A DNA stretch of 64,000 nucleotides from Semisulcospira habei (GCA_036245525.1 BTPG01000001.1:181638671-181702670); one strand, 5' to 3'; shown: positions 11,957-24,289, counted from the stretch's first letter. The notes: generated by a model not told the origin, from the letters alone. Translations and numbers: made by a program.

Positions 11957-13393
11957 ACAACAGACTATAGCAATGAGGAAATAGAAGATTTCTATGACCA
12001 ACTGCAAGAAGTCTTGGACCAGACGCCCAAGAAAGACATTTTTGTGGTGCAGGGAGACTGGAATGCCAAAATAGGAGAGGATGCTGCTAGGAACTGGAAA
12101 GGCACATGCGGACGCTACTGCAATACAGAGACCAACGACAGAGGCTTAAGGCTCCTGGAATTTGCCAGCTCAAATGATCTAAAGCTGATGAACACGTTTG
12201 GCCCACACAAAGCATCCAGAAGGTGGACATGGCACAGCCCGAATGGAGAGCATCATAACCAAATTGACTACATCATGGTGAAGAGACGCTTCCAAACCAG
12301 TGTGAACATTGCCAAGACAAGAAGTTTTCCAGGAGCAGACATTGGAAGCGACCATGACTTAGTGATGATGACCTTCCAACTCCGCCTAAAGATGGTCAAC
12401 AAGCAGGGTCCCACCAGAATCAAGTTTGACCTTGAGAAACTGAAAGACCCAGAGGTAGCAGAAGCCTTCCAGGCAAAGATAGGGGGAAAATTTGCGCCAC
12501 TGCTACTTCTAGGTACAGAAGACACGGATGTGGACACACTGATCGACACATTTAACGCTGCTGTAACCCAAACAGCCAGTGAGATCCTTGGCAAACACCG
12601 ACAAGCAAAGAAACCTTGGGTTACAGCTGACATCTTTGTTCTATGTGACAAGCGTCAAGAATTAAAAAAAAGGAAATCAGAGGTAGAAGGAGCTAAACAA
12701 TACAGGGAAATTAACCAGGATATCAAGAAAGGCATGAAAAAGGCAAAAAATAAGTGTAAACACGTAGAAGAAAATCTGAACAAAAATAATAGCAAAAAAG
12801 CATACCAGCTGGTGAAAGACCTGACCAGTGTAAAACAAGGACGCTCCTCGATCATTCAAGATAGTGAAGGGAACTGTCTTACGGAAGACCAAGACATACT
12901 GAAGAGATGGACAGAGTACTGCTCTGATTTGTACAACCACCGAGCTACAGGGGACCCAGGCATACTTGTCAACCCACCCGTGACCAACAATGGTAACTGT
13001 TCCATCCTCCGAGAAGAAGTAGAGGCTGCAGTGAAGTCGCTGAAAAAAGGGAAGGCAGCAGGAGCAGACAACATCCCTGCAGAACTAGACCAAGAAGGCA
13101 GAGAAGACATGATAAGCGCCTTACTAACAATCTGCAATAAGATCTGGCAGTCAGGGGATTGGCCCACACCATGGACCCAATCACTTATAATAACTCTCCC
13201 CAAAAAAGGCAACTTACATCAATGCCAGAATTATCGCACGATCAGTCTTATATGCCACCCAAGCAAAGTCATGCTAAAGATCCTACTGAACAGGCTGAAG
13301 CCACGGGCAGAGGAAATCATAGCTGAGGAACAGGCAGGCTTCAGACCAGGGCGCAGCACAACTGAGCAGATCTTCAACCTGAGAGTTCTATGA
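11957..13393 (+). pseudogene. LINE endonuclease/reverse transcriptase, N-terminal part
   Basis: The open frame stops at 13393. The first part is the APE-type endonuclease C-terminal half ('VVQGDWNAKIG', 'WTWHSPNGEHHNQIDYIM', 'GSDHDLVMM'), with the D-W-N, N-Q-I-D-Y and S-D-H catalytic motifs of the family. A linker follows, then the RT finger/palm start ('LKKGKAAGADNIPAEL', 'LITLPKKGNLHQCQNYRTISL', 'EEQAGFRPGRSTTEQIF'). This architecture matches RTE/BovB-related and 'craniofacial development protein 2-like' elements of molluscs. The stop codon interrupts the RT domain, so it is non-functional as it stands. Confidence 0.85.
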
Positions 13394-14506
13394 GAGTCGT
13401 ACCTCCAGCACCAGCAAGACCTCTATCATGTCTTTCTGGATTTTAAGAAAGCATTTGACAGGGTGTGGCATACAGCCCTTTGGTCCACCATGAAGCTATA
13501 CAACATAAATGCCAACCTGATCAAAGTCATAGCAAACCTTTACAACAAGGTCACTAGCGCAGTCTGCTTCAACGGCAAAATAGGAAACTGGTTTAGGACT
13601 ACAGTCGGAGTCAGACAAGGCTGCTTGCTCTCACCTACTCTTTTCAACATCTTCCTGACACTGACAGATGCTCTGAAAGACTGTCAGTATTGGAGGCAGA
13701 ACAATCACGAACTTGCGCTTTGCGGACGGCATTGATGGCCTTGCAGGAACAGAGAAGGAGCTAGCTCAGCTGGTGGAAAAGCTGGATAGTACAGCCATTG
13801 CATATGGGATGGAAATCAGCGCAGAGAAGACCAAACTGATGACAAATAAGACCAGTGGCATTGGCACCGACGTCATGATTGGAGGCCAAAAACTAGAGTT
13901 AATAAATTCAAATACTTAGGAGCCATTTTGACAGATGAGGGATCAAAACCAGAAATACTGTCCAGGATTGCACAGACAACAGCACTGACAAGACTGAAGA
14001 CCATATGGAAGGACAGAAACATCACGCTCTGGTCCAAGATCAGACTGATGCGCTCCTTAGTCATCTCAGTGTTCTTGTATGCCTGCGAGTCATGGACCCT
14101 CGCAGCAGACCTTGAAAGGAGGATACAAGCCATTGAAATGAGATGTTTTCGAAGGCTGCTTGGCATTTCATACAGAGATCACATCACGAACGAGGAAGTG
14201 GGAAGCAGAATCAGGCAAGTCATCGGGCCCTATGAAGACCTATTAGCCATTGTGAAAAAACGCAAACTGAAGTGGTATGGGCATGTCACGCGTTCAGCAG
14301 GGCTTGCCAAAACAATCCTGCAAGGCACTGTGCAAGGAGGACGAAGGAGAGGAAGACAGAGAAAAAGATGGGAGGACAATATGTCAGAGTGGACAGGACT
14401 GAGGCTGGGTGATACACTAAGAATGGCAGAGAACAGAGAGAATGGAGGGAGCTGGTTGCCAAGTCATCAGTGGTGTTTCAACAGTCGGCAAGACTACGGG
14501 ATATAG
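13394..14506 (+). pseudogene. LINE reverse transcriptase, C-terminal part, frameshifted
   Basis: Continues the RT in several frames: 'FLDFKKAFDRVWH' (palm A-box aspartate, around 13435-13470), 'GVRQGCLLSPTLFNIFL' (13605-13660), the palm C-box region with FADG in place of the usual FADD (13713-13740, frame break nearby), then 'ERRIQAIEMRCFRRLLGISY' and 'KLKWYGHVTRSAGLAK' up to the stop near 14506. At least two frame breaks (about 13700-13720 and 13915-13930) and an altered catalytic box mark it as dead. Confidence 0.8.
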
Positions 14507-14515
14507 ATAGATAGG

Positions 14516-16560
14516 TAGATGTGCAATAGACAGATCTTCATTATCCCCTGCTTGATGTGCAATAGACACAGTCCCGCATTATCCCCTGCCTGATGTGCAA
14601 TAGACAGATCTTTATTATCCCATGCATGATGTGCAATAGACACAGTCCCGCATTATCCCCTGACTGATGTGCAATAGACAGATCTTTATTATCTCATGCA
14701 TGATGTGCAATAGACACAGTCCCGCATTATCCCCTGCCTGATGTGCAATAGACAGATCTTCATTATCCCCTACCTGATGTGCAATAGACACAGTCCCGCA
14801 TTATCCCCTGCCTGATGTGAAATAAACACAGATCTTCATTATCCCCTGCTTGATGTGCAATAGACACAGTCCCGCATTATCCCCTGCCTGATGTGCAATT
14901 GACAGATCTTTATTACCCCATGCAAGATGTGCAATAGACACAGTCCTGCATTATCCCCTGTTTAATGTGCAACAGAGAGATCTTAAATTATCCCATGCAT
15001 GTAACATACACAGATCGACATTATCTCGTGTGTGATGCGCAACAGACATTGATGATCCCCTGCATGATGTACAAAAGAAGCAGACCCTCATTATCCCTTG
15101 CATGATGTGCAATAGACACAGTCCCTTATTATCCCCTGCTTGGTGTGCAATAGACATTGATCATCATTATCCCCTGCCTGATGTGCAACAGACATAGAGC
15201 CCCATTATCCCCCGAGTGATGTGCAATAGACATAGATCTGCATTATCCCCTTCATAATGCGCAATAGATATTGATCCTCATTATCCCCTGCTTGATGTGC
15301 AAAAGACATAGATCCTCATTATCCCCTGCTTGATGTGCAATAGACATAGATCTGCATTATCCCCTTCATAATGCGCAATAGATATTGATCCTCATTATCC
15401 CCTGCTTGATGTGCAAAAGACATAGATCCTCATTATCTCCTGCCTGATGTGCAATAGACATAGATCTGCATTATCCCCTACTTGATGTGCAATAGACATT
15501 GATCCTCATTATCCCCTGCTTGATGTGCAATAGACATAGATCTTCATTATCCCCTGCTTAATGCGCAATAGACATTGATCCTCATTATCCCCTGCTTGAT
15601 GTGCAATATACATAGATCCTCATTATCCCCCGAGTGATGTGCAATAGACATAGATCTGCATTATCCCCTACTTGATGTGCAATAGACACGGAGTCTCATT
15701 ATCTCCTGCTTGATATGCAATAGACATAGATCTGCATTATCCCCTGCATAATGCGTAATAGACATTGATCCTCATTATCCTCTGCTTGATGTGCAATAGA
15801 CATAGATCCTCATTATCCCCCGAGTGATGTGCAATAGACATAGATCTGCATTATCCCCTACTTGATGTGTAATAGACACGGAGTCTCATTATCTCCTGCC
15901 TGATGTGCAATAGACATAGATCTGCATTAACCCCTGCTTGATGTGCAATAGACATTGATCCTCATTATCTCCTGCCTGATGTGCAATAGACATAGATCTT
16001 CATTATCAACTGCTTGAGGTGCAATAGACATAGATCCTCATTATCCCCCGAGTGATGTGCAATAGACATAGATCTGCATTATCCCCTGCTTGATGTGCAA
16101 TAGACATAGATCCTCATTATCTCCTGCCTGATGTGCAATAGACATAGATCTTCATTATCAACTGCTTGAGGTGCAATAGACATAGATCCTCATTATCCCC
16201 TGCCTGATGTGCAATAGACATAGATCTTCATTATCAACTGCTTGAGGTGCAATAGACATAGATCCTCATTATCCCCTGCCTGATGTGCAATAGACATAGA
16301 TCTTCATTATCAACTGCTTAATGCGCAATAGACATTGATCCTCATTATCCCCTGCCTGATGTGCAATAGACATTGATCCTCATTATCCCCTGCTTGATGT
16401 GCAATAGACATAGATCCTCATTATCTCCTGCCTGATGTGCAATAGACATTGATCTTCATTATCAACTGCTTGATGTGCAACCAACATATATCCTCATTAT
16501 CCCCTGCCTGAAGTGTAATAGACATAGATAATAGATCTGCATTATCCCCTACTTGATGTG
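14516..16560. repeat. 36-39 bp satellite-like array, part 2
   Basis: Continuation of the 38 bp array. After about 15000 it shifts to a diverged subfamily with 'gacatagatcctcattatcc' units, and it ends near 16560. Together with part 1 there are about 110 units. Confidence 0.95.
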
Positions 16561-17167
16561 GAGCTTATGAGTGTCTGTGCCTCTTGCTTTGAAACTTAAA
16601 TCTTCATCAAACAGATAAATTACACATACTGATTTGAGAAGAGAAGAACCCAATGGAGAAAAAAAAAACATGCATAGAAAAGACAGTTACAACACAGTTT
16701 ATTAATATTTCAGGTAAATACCCGTTTTCAAAATAAACAGACAAGTATAGAATTCAGTTGATACTTTTCGTGTCAGTGAAGAAGTGGCAACTCCAAAAGT
16801 GGCAGTCACCTTTATGGTCTGGATTTCACATGCTGATTTGCATCATTTGAGTCAATTAAATTATAAAGAAGTAAAAGGAATTATCAATGTACTGGCAATC
16901 TAGTGCATGGGCCAAAACAGTACTAGTGATTGCATGCATAAGGGGGTTCAGGTTATTTGCATATGTATGAAAATACAAGAGTTTGTGTAGCTTCGTGAGC
17001 ATTCTAGACTTGAAAGAATATTTCTGCTGTTTACTATAAGAAATTATTCGATTTTTCAAAACAAATATAGCAAATTTCCTATGCAAGGTTATGATTTGAC
17101 AGATTTCTATCTATATTCTGCTGGCAAACGTTGACCAACGTATCTGCCCACCTATGTATCTGCCCAC
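16561..17167. other. CYP4 intron sequence, no gene
   Basis: Includes a partial S2 repeat (about 16640-16740: 'gaagaacccaatggagaaa', 'acatgcatagaaaagacagt') and AT-rich text. No ORF or exon was recognised. Confidence 0.6.
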
Positions 17168-17318
17168 CTGAGGTTTTGAGCACTTCCCTGATGGTGTCAG
17201 GATGGTGAAGAGCTATGATGGCTTGAAAGGGGCCAGTCCAAAATCTGAAAAACTTGGGGTGTGCTTTCACGAGCTGACCAGCATACCGTATCCTGCCCTC
17301 GGTGTCTTTACTCCTAAT
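17168..17318 (-). CDS. CYP4-like cytochrome P450, exon 2 (gene A)
   Basis: A 151 nt minus-strand exon. The acceptor is GCAG (17319-17322) and the donor is GTGGGC from 17167 downward. It starts in phase 0 with IRSKDTEGRIRYAGQLVK and ends ALHHPDTIREVLKTS plus one base, which joins to exon 3 to give KTSEPKP, a CYP4 consensus. The FRFWTGPF and HPDTIREVLKTS blocks are the substrate-channel/A-helix to B-helix region of CYP4 enzymes. A paralogous exon of identical length and phase is at 41412-41562, about half identical at the protein level. Exon 1 (membrane anchor) was not found between 17319 and 24021. Confidence 0.88.
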
Positions 17319-18165
17319 CTGCACATGCAGACACACATCGATAAATCCCCATGATCAGAATCAGGTCAGAGAATAGGCAGTTCCCCTTGACCATGAGGAC
17401 GCCGAAGCAGTGTACAGCGACCATCTCAAATGATCACTGTATCCTACCCCTAATCTGCACACACAGACACACAAGGAATAAACCCCCATGACAATAGGTA
17501 GTTCCCCTTGTCTATAATAAGGCTGTCTAAGCAGTGTACAGTGACCATCTCACTGAACCACTATATCCTGCCCTCGGTGTCTTTACCCCTAATCTGCACA
17601 TGCAGACACGCATCAATAATCCCCACGATCAGAATCAGGTCAGACAATAGGTAGTTCCCCTTGATCGTGAGGCTGTCCAAGCAGTGTACAGTGACCATCT
17701 CACTGAACCACTATATCCTGCCCTCGGTGTCTTTACCCCTAATCTGCACATGCAGACACTCATCAATAATCCCCACGATCAGAATCAGGTCAGACAATAG
17801 GTAGTTCCCCTTGATCGTGAGGCTGTCCAAGCAGTGAACAGTGACCATCTCACTGAACCACTATATCCTGCCCTCGGTGTCTTTACCCCTAATCTGCACA
17901 TGCAGACACGCATCAATAATCCCCACGATCAGAATCAGGTCAGACAATAGGTAGTTCCCCTTGATCGTGAGGCTGTCCAAGCAGTGAACAGTGACCATCT
18001 CACTGAACCACTATATCCTGCCCTCGGTGTCTTTACCTCTAATCTACACATGCAGACACGCATCAATAATCCCCATGATCAGAATCAGGTCAGACAATAG
18101 GTAATTCCCCTTGATTGTGAGGCTGTCCAAGCAGTGTACAGCGACCATCTCATTGGATCACAATA
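17319..18165. repeat. 150 bp tandem array carrying the CYP4 exon 2 3' splice acceptor
   Basis: About five units of exactly ~150 bp (the marker 'gtagttccccttgatcgtga' at 17651, 17801, 17951 and, diverged, 18101). On the minus strand each contains TGCATGTGCAG|ATTAGGGG followed by 'taaagacaccgagggcagga', i.e. the acceptor and first ~30 bases of exon 2. It lies immediately 5' of the real exon. Confidence 0.9.
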
Positions 18166-18744
18166 ATCACCGTGGCTTTGGTCCTCCTACTGGTTCAGAG
18201 GCTGATCTGGGGGGTGGGAAGTAAAACCCCGGCCAAAACTTCTTTAAAATGCTATAACAAAGTCCCTTTTTGTCTACCCTATTAAAAAAATATGATAGAC
18301 TTTGAAATGGGGCTGGTCAGAGCGCATTCCGGAGCATGCACATGACGTTTTTGCCATGCAGATACATGGGTATTTTCAGATAATTTGAGACACGATATAT
18401 TTTTACACTGGTTTATTCTATCAACTGCAGAAATGCTCTTATTTAGTCATTTTCAGGGACAGGTGACAAAAAATGGCAGTTCCGAGCGTTGACCAAGTAT
18501 TTAGAATGCTTCCAAGTATTTAGAAAGCCTCTGATGACTTGTTCAGCAATCTCTGTTGGGCTAAGTTCGGGGTCTGTGTCAGCTACTGCATGGACACTTT
18601 TCATCATTCTTCTTTTGTTTTCAGTAGTATGCATAAAAGGTCTCATAATCAGCCACCTTTCTGGCAAATTTGGTTAAAAAGTTGTGCCAAGATGCTGATA
18701 AAAAAAACTAAATTTTTACTAAATCTGAACAAAAACCACATTTT
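18166..18744. other. No recognised gene
   Basis: AT-rich. A minus-strand open frame at 18443-18649 exists but matches no family I recognise, and its 5' part is repeat-derived. Confidence 0.5.
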
Positions 18745-19385
18745 CTACATTTGCTGATCTCTTGTGACTCTTGACCTTTCCGAGTGCACGGTCATCCAAA
18801 TTAGCACGTTAAAGTCTTACCATCATGTCTCTCTGTATGAGGTCTGTGATGGAAGTTGTAAACAGTATTTGAGAGGAAAAAATTGTCCAAAAAATGTCCA
18901 GTTGTGACTTATTTCCTGATCTCTTTTTACCTTGACCTTTCCGAGTAAATAGTATTTGAGGAAAAAACATCTTTTGTCAATGGCTACTTTTGATCTATTT
19001 TCTGATCTCTTGTGACCCTTAACCTGTCCAAGGGGTCAACCAAATTAGTATACATAGAAAGGTCTCACCATCAGGTATCTTTTACCAAGTTTGGATTTGG
19101 AGTTGTGAACAGTATTTGAGAAAATTTTTGTTTTTGTCAAAATATGTCATGTTTTACCTATTTCCTGATCTCCTGTGACCTTGACCTTTGAGAGAGGTCA
19201 CTGAAATAGGTATGTTTAGAAAGGTCTTGCCACAAATTATCATTGGGCCAAGTTGAAAGACTGTGGTTTGAACAGTCTCCGAGAAAATGCCAACATTAAT
19301 ATAAAGTTTAACACTGGCTGACGCACGGATGACCGCTGGTCCAGAACACTGACTCACTTTTGCTTCACATGCGAGCCAAATAGGT
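18745..19385 (+). repeat. Dispersed repeat family A, second copy
   Basis: Same order of blocks as at 1-640 ('cttgacctttccgagt', 'ggtctcaccatcaggta', 'gaacagtatttgag', ending 'ctcacttttgctt'). Confidence 0.7.
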
Positions 19386-19439
19386 ATATGCAGGGGTTAT
19401 ATGATATCTAAAAATATAACACAAAATCGGCTAGTAAAG

Positions 19440-19812
19440 GCAGCATCAGCGAGAGAAAATTTGAACAAAGTGAGAGAAGGCGTGGCAATGTGGTGGCCCT
19501 TGGAGGACTGCAGCGATGAGAATGCTTTGACCCATTAACCCTTATCATTCGAAATACACGAGTGTGTGAAATAAGTTTGACTAACATAGGTCAATGGTGG
19601 TGCCAGAATAGCTTGAACAAAGTGAGAGAAGGCGTGGCAATGTGGTGGCCCTTGGAGGACGGCAGCGATGAGAATGCTTTGACCCATTAACCCTTATCAT
19701 TCGAAATACACCAGTGTGTGAAATAAATTTGACTAACATAGGTCAATGGTGGTGCCAGAATAGCTTGGCGCCTCTAGGCGCCAAACTATTCTGGCACCAT
19801 CATTGAACTAAA
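19440..19812. repeat. Fold-back element F2 with 165 bp partial tandem duplication
   Basis: 'cttgaacaaagtgagagaagg' and the following ~150 bp occur twice (19447 and 19612). The second copy ends in the hairpin 'ggtgccagaatagcttggcgc' / 'gcgccaaactattctggcacc'. It is similar in design to family F1 but different in sequence. Confidence 0.65.
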
Positions 19813-20009
19813 TCCATTGGTCTATATCCTTATCTATAAGTACTATAATATAGCTTGCATAATTATGGCAGTGTACACATTTTAAGCTTTTAGCCTCAGT
19901 ATGATATGGGTTAAGATGCAAGACCTTAGTGATGTCCACTTTACGATGTAAACTTTGGTCATGTGAACAGATACCGAATAGATCAGAAAGAGTAATCATG
20001 CAATTTACA

Positions 20010-21110
20010 GCAAAGAAGTACCCAACGGAGAAAGAAACATGGGTACAACACAATCAGATCTTAGTCAATAGGTTGGAAGTAGTTGTATAGTTGCGTTTGT
20101 TTATCAGCTAAGGTTAGCCAGTAGATGGGAAGTAGTTGTATAGTTGTGTTTGTCTATCAGCTCCTAGCCAACAGATCTGACGGTGTTTGTGATTGTTTTA
20201 TCAGCTAAAAGCCAATAGATCGGAAGGTGTCATTGCAGAGTTGTGTTGTACCCGTCTTTTCTAAGCGTGTTTTTTCTCCGTTGGGTACTTCTTTGCATTT
20301 TACACGCTTGGCAGTCACCTTTTTGGTCTGGATTGCTTAATTTACAGCAAGACATAAAGGTGTAATCATGCAGATGTCAACAAAATTAGTTGTATAGTTG
20401 TATTTACTTTATCATCTACTGCACAAGGATAACATGTAGGTGTAATCATACACATGTCAACAAAGAAAATGTATAGTTGTGTTTGCTTTATTTGCTATTA
20501 GCTATTAGCCAGTTGTACAGTTGTGTTAATTGCATTATCAGATCTTAGTCAATAGATTGGAAGTAGTTGTATAGTTGCGTTTGTTTAGCAGCTAAGGTTA
20601 GCCAGTAGATGAGAAGTAGTTGTATAGTTGTGTTTGTCTATCAGCTCCTAGCCAACAAATCTGATGGTGTTTGTGATTGTTTTATCAGCTAAAAGCCAAT
20701 TGATCAAAAGGTGTCATTGTATAGTTGCGTTTACCTTATCAGCTAAAAGTCAACAGATCAGAAGGTGTGTTTGTTTATCAGCTCCTAGCCAACAGATCAG
20801 ACCGTGTTTGTGATTATTTTATCAGCTAAAAACCAATAGATCGGAAGGTGTCATTGCATAGTTGTGTTTACTCTATCAGCTAAAAGCCAACAGATTGGAA
20901 TGTGTCACTGTATAGTTGTGTTTACTTTATCAGTTATAAGCAGGTAGATCAGAAGGTGTCGTTGTATAATTGTGTTTACGTATCAGCTAAAAGCCAGTAG
21001 ACCAGAAGGTGTGTATAGTTGTGTTTGTTTTTTCAGCTCTTAGTCAACTGATCAGAAGGTGTCATTGTATAGTTGTGTTTACTTGATCAGCTACTGCAAA
21101 GGATCCTTAT
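20010..21110. repeat. Diverged 50-70 bp tandem repeats with partial S2 copies
   Basis: Many units contain 'tatcagctaaaagccaacag' and 'gtgtcattgtatagttgtgt'. S2 fragments ('gaagtacccaacggagaaag') lie at 20013-20050 and, inverted, at 20228-20330. There are no genes. From 21110 to 21430 nothing was recognised. Confidence 0.7.
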
Positions 21111-21429
21111 GCAAATGTCATCCACAGCTGGCCAGCCCACACACAACTGTAAATATTCACAATGTACTTTATAGTTCATCTATACCATGATAACAATTAT
21201 AAATAATGAAATACAGTACAATGCTATTTTTTATTATCTACCTGTAGTGGTGATGGTGTTTATGAAACGATGATCAGTGTTAATCACACCAGAACAACTA
21301 GTCTAATCCAAAACTGTTGCAGAAACTTTATTAAAGAAAAAGTATTCCTACCTTCAATTTTTGTTAGTGTTTTTTCCCCAAGACTGCAAGCACAAAGTGC
21401 TCCAGTAGAATTTTGAACTAGCCCAGACA

Positions 21430-22490
21430 TGCAATAATGGTATGGCCAAGGGGTCAAGGGGTCTCTGCCTGACTCAAAAGGTGGGGGCCCCAGGGGACGA
21501 GTTGCGTTGGTGGTGCGGGTAGTGGGGAACTCTTACAGCACCTCCCCCGGGATCACCCTAGTCTAGGGCCTCTTGGCCTTCGCGCGGCACCCGCGTGTGT
21601 AATCCCTCCGGGTTAGCATGGCATCCCTCTATCCCAAGACCACCCGTGCGTGGTCCCTGGCCACATCCTCTCCGAGGTGACTCCAAAAACTGGGCAGCAC
21701 GAGCCCCCAGGCTAAACACGGCGGATCTAGAGGAGAGAACCTCGAAAATTAATCATTGTCCTGCTGCCTTGCAGACCTGGCCGCTTGGCTGTGGAAAGGC
21801 TAAGGGAGGAAAACCCTGACATCAAAGCCCCCGTGTCTCCGGGGAAGGTTTTTGAGCCTGAGACTAGGACAAAGACAGTCTGATATAAAACCTACGACCC
21901 GAGGACCTCGATGTCATCGTCCCAGCGTTGCCTGCGTATCATCCTGGGCATTGACTGGAGTGACTATGTCACCAACGTCAAGGTCCTTGAAACTGTGAGC
22001 ATCGAGGCTTTGCTGCTGCGGATGCAGCTCCGCTGTGCGGGGCATGCTTCCAGGATGGAGGATCATCGCCTACCCAAGATCACCCTGTTCGGCGAGCTTG
22101 CCGCTGGACACCGAGACAGAGGGGCACCAAAGAAGAGATACAAAGACTGTCTCAAGAAGTCACTTAGTGCCTGCCAAGTCGACCACAGCCAGTGGTCTTC
22201 GCTTGCTGCGGACTGTGACACCTGGCGCTCCACCATTTACAAGGCAGCTGTGAGGACTCTCACAGAGCTAGCCTTAAGGACAAGCGGCTCAGGAGAAAAA
22301 ACAGAGATGCCGCAACTCAGAACCCTGGCCAGACCTTCCCCTGCAGCCACTGCGGTCAAACCTGCCTGTCCCGGATTGGCCTCCACAGCCACGAGCAGGC
22401 CTGCAGACGTCGTGGGCAACCCCTCTAAAATTTTCGTTCGCGAAGTCAAGCCAAGAGGTATGGCCAATTTATGTTCAGCCAAGTAATGAG
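21430..22490 (+). mobile_element. Internally deleted LINE copy
   Basis: A GC-rich 5'-type region (21460-21900) joins directly to a reverse-transcriptase C-terminal segment (21911-22460). The base composition is clearly higher in GC than the flanks. The middle (endonuclease, RT palm) is missing. Confidence 0.65.
21911..22486 (+). pseudogene. LINE C-terminal domain with zinc-knuckle remnant
   Basis: It starts 'SQRCLRIILGIDWSDYVTN', followed by 'MQLRCAGHASRMEDHRLPK' and 'GHRDRGAPKKRYKDCLKKSL', a conserved LINE C-terminal domain. After a frame change near 22300, another frame encodes a C2H2-like finger (CSHCG ... HSHEQAC) at about 22338-22410, the usual end of this LINE clade. It is broken by truncation and frameshift. 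Confidence 0.7.
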
Positions 22491-22734
22491 TATTGAAACT
22501 GAAAGGGAATATGTATAACAAATACAGCCCAATAACACCTGACTGCACACACTATACAAAAAGTAACAAGAATAGCAAACCCTTAAGTCTCATGTGCATG
22601 ACCGAGCCACATAATTAATCTGACCTTTGTAACAAGTCACTGAAATAAGCAAGTGTTCAAGTGTTCTAAGAAAGGGTTGGCTTCTGGCCCTGCGAAATCC
22701 ATTTTCCCTCAAAATGTACACGTTTTTCACTGTT

Positions 22735-23405
22735 GTCAACCTCCAATGACCCTTGACCTTTGTGAGTAGTGAACCAAATTAGTAAGCATAGAAAGGTCAT
22801 TTCAGCTTATAAAACTAAAATTCAACCCAAAAAAAGGAAGACATTTTTCAAATCATTTGCTAATCTTTTGTGACCCTTGACCTTACTGAGGGGTCATCCA
22901 AATTAGTATGCATAGGAAGGCAATACCATCAGGCATATCTGTACAAAGTTGGGGTTTGAAGTTGTGAATAGTATCTGAGAAAAAACACTTTTCAAAATAT
23001 GACTATATTTTACCTATTTCCTGATCTCTTGTGACCCTTCACCATTCCGAGGGAACAACCAAGTTAGTATGCATAAAAGGTCTTATCATCTGGTATTTTT
23101 GTACCAAGTTTGGATTTGAAGTCGTGAATAGTATTTGAGAAAAACAAATGCTGTCAAAATGTACCTTTTTATACCTATTTTCTGATCCCCTGTGACTTTG
23201 ACCTTTGAGAGAGGTAAATAAAATTGGTTTGTTTAGAAAGGTCTTACCACAAAGTATCCTTGGACCAAGTTTGAAGACTGTGGCTTGAATAGTCTCCGAG
23301 AAAATGCCAATGTTAAAGTTTACCATGGACGACTGACAATGCCGGACGGACGATGGACGGATGACCACAGGCCCAGAACATACTCACTTTTGTTTCGCAC
23401 GTGAA
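22735..23405 (+). repeat. Dispersed repeat family A, third copy
   Basis: Same blocks as the copies at 1-640 and 18745-19385. No gene. Confidence 0.7.
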
Positions 23406-23449
23406 TCAAAAAGCACATACCTCTGTGACAATTGCATGCAAAGTTTGTT

Positions 23450-24021
23450 GTAGAGTGTGTGGATGTAACAATGCACTAGGTAGTGGACTGTACCTGATGT
23501 TTTCCCTGACAGTGTCTGGGTGGTAGTGAAACGTGCTCTGAGGGGACCAATCCATGTAACAATGCACTAGGTAGTAGACTGTACCTGATGTATTCCCTGA
23601 CAGTGTCTGGGTGGTAGAGGGAAAGGTGCTCCCAGGGGACCAATCCATGTAACAATGCACTAGGTAGTGGACTGTGCCTGATGTATTCCCTGAAAGTGTC
23701 TGGGTGGTAGTGAAACGTGCTCCCAGGGGACCAATCCATGTAACAATGCACTAGGTAGTAGACTGTACCTGATGTATTCCCTGACAGTGTCTGGGTGGTA
23801 GTGAAACATGCTCTGAGGGGACCAATCCATGCAACAATGCACTAGGTAGTGGACTGTACCTGATGTATTCCCTGAAGGGACCAATCCATGTAACAATGCA
23901 CTAGGTAGTGGACTGTACCTGATGTATTCCCTGAGGGGACCAATCCATGTAACGATGCACTAGGTAGTAGACTGTACCTGATGTATTCCCTGACAATATC
24001 TGGGTGGTAGAGGGAAAGGTG
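23450..24021. repeat. ~92 bp tandem array derived from CYP4 exon 2 (gene B) and its splice donor
   Basis: About six units (some shortened) of ~92 bp. On the minus strand each reads 'ggattggtcccc' ... 'caccacccagacactgtcag' ... 'acatcaggtacagtctacta'. It includes the exon text for HPDTVR and the ATCAG|GTAC donor of the exon at 41412. Copy 1 of the Polinton is inserted in the last unit; the array resumes at 41266. Confidence 0.9.
24016..24021. repeat. Target site duplication (left), Polinton copy 1
   Basis: AAGGTG directly precedes the terminal repeat. The identical hexamer follows the right end at 41266-41271. The uninterrupted array unit reads 'gggaaaggtgctccc', so one copy is the original target. 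Confidence 0.95.
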
Positions 24022-24255
24022 AGAGATAGATAATGTGGGTCTCCCACCCCACCCCTCCCCCAAACAATTGATTTATTCTAATTAACACGGTAATTAAGCA
24101 AGCCCACGTCAACAAAGACACCCAATACCTTTATTACCTAGCCATTTTAGTTCCACTCCAGAAATCATTCAAGCTACGTTTTTTGATCAGCTACCAACCC
24201 GCGAGTATTAAGGCAGATACCCCACCCAACCTAAATTATTAATGCTGTCATTGAC
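24022..24255. repeat. Left terminal inverted repeat, Polinton copy 1
   Basis: 234 bp, the reverse complement of 41030-41265 with only a handful of differences (mainly at the inner end, e.g. 'cagataccccacccaacc' against 'cagatcccccactcccacc'). Confidence 0.95.
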
Positions 24256-24289
24256 TTTTTTAAGCAAAATTATTATATTACATTATAAA

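Larger units (their letters stand above)
11957..14515 (+). mobile_element. RTE-like LINE inserted in the 38 bp array (5'-truncated)
   Basis: A 2.56 kb insertion splits an array unit: the left junction follows 'cgcattatcccc' and the right junction precedes 'atgtgcaatagac' after a short (GATA)n-like tail 'tagatagataggtag'. It contains the C-terminal endonuclease, reverse transcriptase and C-terminal domains in a broken frame. The 5' end is truncated inside the endonuclease. No clear target duplication can be called within the repetitive target. Confidence 0.85.

Noticed and set aside
9740..16560. CRISPR array resemblance (regular ~38 bp units)
   Set aside because: There are no unique spacers; the units are contiguous tandem repeats in an animal intron with a LINE inserted. 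Not CRISPR.
18443..18667. Minus-strand open frame of 74 codons with a protein-like sequence
   Set aside because: Its 5' part is the same repeat text as at about 23060, and the rest matches no family I know. No splice-site or conservation support.
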